Of a stretch of DNA of 64,000 bases, positions 14,601 to 23,600 are shown piece by piece (positions within the stretch are counted from its first letter, which is position 1; the number at the start of each line of letters is the position of its first letter). Made by a program: the position numbers and the translations under genes. Source of the DNA: Chrysaora quinquecirrha (lineage: Eukaryota > Cnidaria > Scyphozoa > Semaeostomeae > Pelagiidae); NCBI GenBank assembly GCA_014526335.1, contig JACTAT010000029.1, positions 4,110,105-4,174,104 on the forward strand. The letters run 5' to 3'. The notes beneath the pieces are model-generated. The model made no database searches. It was given only the letters and a program-made list of their open reading frames with translations, and was not told the DNA's origin.

Positions 14601-17600
14601 TAGAATTGTTTTAGAATTGTTTTTCGTCTGAAACTCCTCAGAGTACAAACGTAAGAAACAGACCAAACAATTGACTAAAGGTGGAATTTATACCCAGATG
14701 CGGATAGGAATGGACCAGCAAGAAAGTGATTTGGTAGTTTGTTTAAAACATCAATCAGCCGTTTTATCACATGGACTCTTCAATTAATTCGATTGGTCTC
14801 CCCGCTGTATCTCGCCAACAAGGAAAAGAAGGGAAAGGGAAACGCTTGCTGCCACAAATTACCGTCCCCGAGTAGCCACCAAAACGTTTACCGTACTTCT
14901 GTAATCTGCATCAGGAGCTCTTGCTTTATGACTTTATGCTTGCATAACTCTTATTAAGAAGAGCATTTACTGCTAGTTATTACCTATGTCATGTGTTGGT
15001 TTTTAGGGTGGAAAAACTGCTTTACATGTTTCCTCAGAGAATGGCCATCTGAATGTTGTTGAGCTTCTGATGACCAAAAAAGCTTACGTCAATGCTAAAA
15101 CAAAGGTATGGTGATTATGATGACTTTTGGCGATGAAAAATGGCCTTATTTCCTCTTGTACTATAATCACAAAAATTCTCAAAATCTGCCATTCACTCCA
15201 CTATGGATACTTTGCTAAGGTTTTACTTTTGGCCCACTTAGAACATCATAGTGACAAATTCCTATACAGTAAGTCCATACTTCTCAGAAGCACCACCTTT
15301 GATGCAGCCTAATGTTTGAAAACAATAAATCATTTTTCATCTTCTTCAACTGAATTTTCCAAACTGTAGACTCTTATATGTCTGTTTCTTAAAAGCGGGG
15401 ATTTGCTGTAGCCATTTGATAATAGTAACCTACTAATATAGATGTGCTTCTTATTTTTTTATTAGAGTGCTTTAGTACCTTCCCCATTTTAGGGATTTTT
15501 ATGGCTACATATTATGCATAATAATTCTTGAGTTTTCTTGATTTTCTTTCAGATTGGACTAACTGCAGTTCATCTTGCTGGTGCAAATGGCTTCTGTGCC
15601 ATTGTAGACATGCTTGTCAAGAAATATAATGCAAGCCTCGATGTTATGGCCATCGTAAGTAATTGATGAACTAAGTTGGCGTTTAATAGTCCCAATGTGC
15701 GCAACGATAAGGACTACTTAACTAGTTACGGATCCAAAACTATCAAATATAGGGGGGGCAGTTTCTTTGGCTTTCTCTACCTCAGCACGCAAGGAAGTGT
15801 TAATCTATCAGTGAGTTTCGGAAAGAAATTGAAAGTTAGAATGGCACTGCCTGCAGTTGCAGATTATGTTACATTCGTGCTACAAATTGGATTTTTGTAA
15901 TACCATCATGACATACCATAAATGGATTTTCAAAAAGCTCGGTTTCTTATACTACTATTTTTTTAGTTTTTGTTTTGAAATTTGTATTCTTATATATATT
16001 AAATCTTGTATGTATTTGTGGGGGTAGTTGGTTTTGAGTAGCTCTAGCATATTATGTTATACGGGCATTTTTAACAGTGTAACTACTGGGGAAGATTCCC
16101 CAGTAGGCGAAGATTCCCCTGTAGGCCCAATGCCTTCCTAAGTAGTGAGCGTAAAAATCACGCAATTTCCCCTGTATTTTTGGCCCTTTTCAATTCCCAC
16201 GTACCAAAGTATTTTTTAAAACCCAACTGGAAGTTTTCCAAAGTCACATTTGCTGTCTTTAATTAGCTACATTATGTACTTTAGACATTGGCAATATTAG
16301 TAACTGTTTTGTTTGAGCTTCGTATAAGACAAAAATGCGACTTCATGTTGAATTTCTCCTTTGCCGTTCTCGTTTGGAGCAACTGTTGACGATATTTAAA
16401 ATAATATATTTTACAGCAGCGCAGACCCGTCCGCTTTTTTTGGTTATAACTCTTTTGGGGCCCTTTTTGTAAATTTTTCCCAGTAGTGAAAATTTCTTTC
16501 TAAAATACTCTAGCGCAAAATTTGAATAAATTAATTACTATAATTATTATTATCATTATGCCAAATATATGTCTCAACTATCAATCTATATGCCAAGTTA
16601 AGTTTATTGATATTTTTACTTTTAGAATAAACGAACACCACTGCATTTGGCAGCTCTGAATGGTCAGATAGAAATGGTTGGGAAACTCCTTGAGCTGAAG
16701 GCTGATCCAAATTCTACAGATGCTGTGAGATTTTGTTTTGTTGTTGAACTTTTTATTACCACTAACAAAATTTGAAAAAGCAAAAGTAAAAAGTGAAATT
16801 ACTGTTTTATAGTTTGTGCCAGTTTTGACCAGTTTTTGAAGAGGATTCTTTTGTTGTAGAATGGGTACACTCCATTACATGTTGCTGCAGAAGACAATCA
16901 CCCTGAAGTAGTTCGCCTGTTCATCAATCACTCACCATCATTGATTTTTCAAGCGAATAAGGTAAGTTGAAGAAAACTGACATGTAAGAAAATCCTTATA
17001 GTTTTAAGTGCGAGAATGCTTTATTCAAAGCATCACTGTAGCTTTTCAGCAGAGAAGGTTTTCTCATTTTTAACGGTCGCGTCGTGTTGGTAAAGGATTG
17101 GTAAGCAGTACGTTAATGCATAGCTAATGCAACGTAACTTTTTGAACATTATGTAAATATTTACGGTGCTGAAGGAGGCTCGACAATACCCGAAACACGA
17201 AAAAGTTTAACGAGAGAAGAACCTTAGGATGTTTGACTTCTTTTAGGAGTTATTTGGCGATTTCATTGAGCTCTATATATAGCTCAGTGTAAACATCGTT
17301 GGCTCTCTGGTCATGTAGTCCAGATTCTAATCCCATCAATTGTGGCATGCCATTTTGGGTAAATCTGTTCTAAGGGTTTGCCAATCCTGATGATTATTTC
17401 TTAATACGCTATATTGCGTACTTTTTTAAAACTTGCTAACTTAAGTTATGGTTCGTTGTTCGAGGCCTTACGAAAATATACCAGTGGCTTGCTCTTCCGC
17501 TGCCTGTTTTATACTAGCTAAAAGCATGTTTTTGATTGGATTTTTCTTGTTTTTTTTTCTACAGGAAGGCAACACATGTGCACATATTGCAGCAGCTAAA

Positions 17601-20600
17601 GGAAGTCTTGAAGTAATGAATGCACTCGTTCAGTGTGATAAAACATCAATCAACACAAGAAACAAGGTAGAAATAGTTATCTGAAAATGTTGTTTTTTAC
17701 TCTTATCAAATCCAGTAAGTTATTAAATAAGCATTTATTTATTCAGCAATTCATTCAATGGAGGCTTCTGCAAAAGTTGGTAGCCATTTTTATCAGCCCC
17801 TTGTTTTAATAACAATTTTCGAAGGGAATTCTGGGAATTATTTCCTTCGTTACGAGAATTCAACGAATTCAACCTGTTCCTGCTCAGCTATAGCGTTATT
17901 AAGGAAATTATTCCCAGAATTCCCTTCAAAAATGCCTAGTAAAAACAAAGGACAGAACAGCCACCACCTTTTGCCAAGGCCTCTTGCACCAATGGAGTTA
18001 TTTCGTAGTAAGTTGAATTGAATTATATGGCAGTTAAATTTTGAAGAAATATTACTACAGATTATACAGCCTTCAAACTGACATGTTCAAACCAGCTTTA
18101 TTCAAACCAGATAAAATTTTCACCAATCAGATCGCTTCGATTTGTTGTTTTAACCAATCTGAACGCAGCATTTGCTAAACTGGTTTAATTTAAACGGGTT
18201 TAAATTGCAGTGTAAATGCGGTATAAGGCTCTCTTTGCATTTAAAAAAAATATATAAACCATTCATATGCGCAGGCGTTTAAGATATCCCGATATTCTGT
18301 GTTGCAGCGAACATATGAAACTCCAATGCACTTAGCTGCATCTGGTGGTCATTATGACTTGATGCAATTTGTTATGGAAAAAGGAGGCTCACTGGAAGAT
18401 GAAGACAAGGTGAGGCCATTTATTTTTTGTGAAACTTTCTTGATTTGTGTTGGCATGTGTAGCTCATTTTGAGTAGCTCTGTAATCTTCTACCAGAATGC
18501 AAAAGTTTTGTCACAGCATTATACTTTTGTAGAGGGATATCATCTTTTGATTGCTTCTCTCTCTGAGCTCCGTTCCGAAGTCTGCCCAAACCGACAGATT
18601 TTGCTGTTAGAGACCTCAAGAAAACTGTAAATGTACCAGAATGAACAGCAGCTAAGAACTTAAATTATCCTAAAAACCTTTGTGAAGCCTAAGGCAGCAT
18701 TTGAGATTCGCTTGTCAAGGAATTTGTTTGACCTTTGATCGCATCGTAAAACATCTCTTGTCAAACATTGTTTGCTTGTGACATTGCACAAAACTTTGCA
18801 AAATAAAATTCTGCTGCTTCAGCAATGTTTTGCGACGTGATCAAACGGAGAAACATTGTATGTATACCAAATTTCATATGCTTGACCAACAATGTTTGAT
18901 CGTTTTCCAAGGCCTAACAAGCCTGACGTACAGCTACAGGCTTCTGGTTTTAGCAGAAACAGCAGAATGAACGCTTCTGATCACGCGAGGATAGAACTAA
19001 CACGCGTAGAATAGAACGGCTACGTGTACAATAGAACGATCATGCATATAATAGAACCATGGATCGCGCCTTACGCGTTCGAACAGACGTCCACAGAACG
19101 GAGAAATAGAAGTAGAAATGGCCTATAATTTCTCCCTTGTCCGAAGAGTCTGCAAAGTTAGGGTAAAGTGAAAAAGCTCGAGGTTCTTGACTAATTCCTT
19201 TACTCGGTCAGTTTTAACCAAGAGCCTCTTGCTATTGTTTATTATGTGCAATTGTTTCGTTTTAGGAGGGGATGACACCGCTACATCTATGCGCTAAGTT
19301 TGGTCATAGGAATCTGATCGAGTCGCTGAAAGGAAAAGTGCCACTGTCCATGACAAGTGCAAAGGTTTGTGAAATTAATTCTAACTCTTTAATGCAGAAC
19401 CATTTTGAAAACCAAAACGTGAGTAGCTATTTGCTGTACAACAGAATGAGACTCTAGGCTTGCAAGTGGTCCCAACGAGGTTTCAAACCACAGTCTTTTC
19501 GTAGTGCCTTAACCAGTGGGGGTACAAGGGAGAGCAGTCGTCCCAAGTCATCTTTTAGCAGAATTCTAAGCAAAAGGTCTGGCGTAACGTTCAAGTACGA
19601 AAACCTGTAGCGGATTTTTGTCTTTTTATTTTATTTCTGTAAGGTTTTAACTGTAGCTTGTTTAGAAAAAAACTAATTTATGCCAACTACTCTAACTTGC
19701 TACCAATTTATAAAATTGCTTTGATCATTGCGTTGTTTCTTCATCTTCAATGCAATTTTTTGTATAAATAGTCTTGTTTTACATTTTCTTTCATTTTACG
19801 ATTTAGAATGGTTTAACTGCCATCCACGTTGCTGCTGAGTATGGGCAAGCTGATGTTCTACAAGATATGCTGCAAAAAATACCAGGCGGTGTACCTAGCG
19901 AGGTATATTATTTTCTTTTTTCCGAAGCTTTGCATAAATATAACTGTAATAAATTAGTTGTATATATATAATATATATAACTGATATAATTAATTAAGTT
20001 GTGATGACAATGATCATAACTGCTTAGCACAATTTACCAAATTGCGATAACAGCAGGAAAATTTTTCAACATACAGTACTGAAAAGCTTTGTTCGTCTGA
20101 CACTCCTCAGAGTATAATAGTCAGTAAGAGGCCGAAACAATTAACTGATGCAGAATATATATCCAGATGCCAATCGAAATGCACAAATCAGAAAAGTCTA
20201 GCTGGATTGGTATTTTGTTTTAAGCACCCATCAGCTTTGGTATGCAGCAGGATGAACGATGTGGAGTGAGTGGCCAAGCTTCTCAGTCAGCTCTCGTTAG
20301 ATAGCTGAAATTAAGCTTGGTCGAGTGAGGTCAGCATCTGGATGGGTGACTTTCAAGATGGACTCTAGAGCTGAATCAAAGACGCCTCAATTTCGTGAAA
20401 GCTCTTCAACAAAGGTGCTGTGGCGTCGTGGTCTAATTTTTAGCTTGGTTATTGGTATTTTAAAATTTGGTGGTAAAATCTTAATTTTTTATTCTTTTTC
20501 TTTCCTCGCAGTGTCCCAGAGGTAAAGAGAATGTTGAAGGCATTGAGGTACGTACTCCGCTCTTATATTATTACAAATACTCGAAAAATGCATCAAAACC

Positions 20601-23600
20601 TAATGAACAGTTAAACTTTCTATTTCAAGTTTAATTTATAGCATTAACGTAACTTGTAGCCTCAACTTCAATGAAGGTGCTGTGGCGTCGTGGTCTAATC
20701 CAGATGGCTCGTTGTGTCAGAAACTCAGCGAGATCAAGGTTTGAGCCCCAGCCACGGTAGCGTTAAAGCCAGGGTTGAGGTCTCGATTAGTTAATCTACT
20801 ACTGAGATTCTAGTGACTGGCGCTAAATACACCTTCACCTCACCTTACACCTTAAAATTCACCTTCACCTTAACTTATGTCTTTAAGTTCAGTTTACCCT
20901 CTCAAGGCAAATAAATATTCTAGCCCTCGCTTTTCTTCATTCTTGATAATTACTTTACTGCTTAACATGCAGAACTTCGTAATTGTTTATTTTCATTTTC
21001 TATTTACAGTATGGCTTCACTCCTCTTCACTTGGCTGCAAGAAATGGTCACGAGGCGATTGTTCGACTCTTGTTAAACTCACATGGTGTTAGAGTTGATG
21101 CTGCAACTGAAGGAAAGGTAAATTTAGGAGCCATTTGTTGAAAAATCTATCCTAATTTTTCGCCATTGATGAAAAATATATGCAAATATGTATGGCGATG
21201 AAGAAGGCTCAACATGGCTGAAACACAAAAAGTTAAAAGGGTAGGAGAGCTTTGGGTTCGGGCTGTATGACTTGGAGAATTAATTGATGATTTCATTGAG
21301 CTCTATAACTCAATGGAAGCATCGATGGCTCTCTGGTCATGCAATGCAGGTTCAAATCCAATTTTTCTGGCATGCCAGTTGTAGAAAAATCTTCCTCGGC
21401 GTCTGCCATTCCTGTCTAATATATTTGAATATGTATGATGCTGAAGAAGGCTCAACATAGCCGCAAAAAAAAATTAAAGCAGAAGGAAAGCCCTGGGCTG
21501 TATAACTTGGAGAGTTACTCGACGATGTTATTGAGCTCTGTAGCTCTTTCTTTATGCAGTCCAGGTTCGAATCCCATCTACTGTAGTATGCCACTTGTGG
21601 AAAAATCTATTTCCGTGTAATAACTCGAGATCTTATTGCTCTTTAGGGAATGATTCCTCTCCACTTCGGTCTAATGAATGGACATATTTCAGTGGTCAGT
21701 CTTCTGCTTGGTCGTTCCACGCACCAGCTGAGCATAAAAGACAACCAAGGTCGCACTGGCCTTCATTTTGCTGCTGCATATGGACACCTTGAGTTGGTCA
21801 CTCTGTTACTTGGACAAGGGGCTGAAATCAATGTTATTGATAACGTAAGTAGTTGCAACTACAATAAAATATGAAAAAACTTTCACTGGATGTTTTCAAG
21901 GGAAAAAAGTTACCCCATACTAGCTAAATAATCAGTATAAAGTGATTCCTGCGGCAGAATCTTACTGAACGAAACTTCAGAATATGCGCTATTTTCTGGC
22001 CACTAATCTTTTACAATCTTATTGAAGTTAGGATCATTTTCTTAGGAGATTATATCTTTGATTGAGCGTGTAGTAGGATACTGCTGATTCTGCAACTTTT
22101 CTGGTTTCGTTACACCCGTATTTGTGACTAAAATATCTTGAGGTTTGATTAAAGACTCTGAGAAAAAAGCAGTTAGGGTTTTGATCTTCTTCAAGAGATA
22201 TTTATTAGGTCGAAATTTACCTGGTTTACGTTTGGTCCATGTCAGGAAAGACTTGATATCAATTATTTAGATTGGGAGTTAGTTTCACTTTGCAAACAGA
22301 AACAGAAGCTCTAAAACGGAGCAAAATAACAAAAAAGCACAGTTTGGCTAAGATTTTTCAGCTGAAATAAGTCTACTGTTGCTCGTGCCATACTTTGTTA
22401 AATCTAAAAATTGTTTCTCAAATAGGACTCTTGGTCTGCGTTGCATTACGCAGCCGATGCTGGTCACGTGGATGTTGTGAAGCATTTGGTAAGGATGGGA
22501 GCAGAAACTACACTCGAAGACAAGGTATAATAATTACAATACCAGCTATTTCTATTTATACCAGCAACTACTCGACAGCTTTCTCACGCATGCTTAATAT
22601 TGTTAAATTTTGAACTACTTGGAAGGTGCTGTGGCGTCGTGGCCTAATAAAGCTGGATCGTGATGTCAGAACCTCGAAGAGGGCAGGGCTCGTGCCACAG
22701 CTCAGTAGCGTCAGAGCCAGGGTCAATTTCTCGATTAGTTAGCCTATTACTGAGATTCTTGTCTGAGATCCTAGCGACTGATGCTTAGTACACTATTTCA
22801 CGTTCACCACCACCTTCACCTTCACTGTCGATCTTCTTTTACTGAACTTTGAACAGGCTGTTTCGAGTGCATTCAGTCATTATTTGAAATTGAATTTGAA
22901 ACTATTTATTGTGTCTGTTCTCTGTTTCTCGTCGTTTTACGGTGATTCTTATTAAAAGTTATTTTATTCCTTTCCCGTAAGCATCTACCCGATCCGTCGA
23001 CCCGATCGGTTACAGTGGCTTTTTCTTCAATCAATGAAAAAGCCACTGTAACCACTTTCTGCTATGAATAAGTGGTCTCGAGTGGTCTGATTTTATTTTC
23101 AATTTCGTTACAGAATAACAAGACTCCGTTAGCGTTTGCTGCTAAAAACCATCATCTTGCCGTCATGAAATATTTGGTCATGAGGAACTTTAATGTGGAA
23201 AACATGCTTACAGATAGAAAGGTATCTTCGTCAAATAGAATTTCATTTACCTTGACTTGCATCTAAAAATGCCATTGGTTAGAAGCTATTGAATTTCAAA
23301 TGCCCTTTAGCTACTTGACTAGCTTGTGTCGTAAGTTAAGACGTTTTATTTTCCATGTACACTCAATAACCCATTAGCTGAACAGCTTAATATCTCCGCT
23401 ATGACAGTGGGGTCTTTAAGGGGCAGTGTACGTAATACTGGAACATTTGAAGCATCTTTGCCAGGTTTCATGCATTCCAAGATTCTTGGAATACTTAACC
23501 AAATTTTCATTTGTTGGAACACATCTTCTTCCTCCATGTTTGAACTCTGTAAGCAATGTTCTCAGTTTGGATAACCTATCGACCTGGGCTAGATAAAAGC

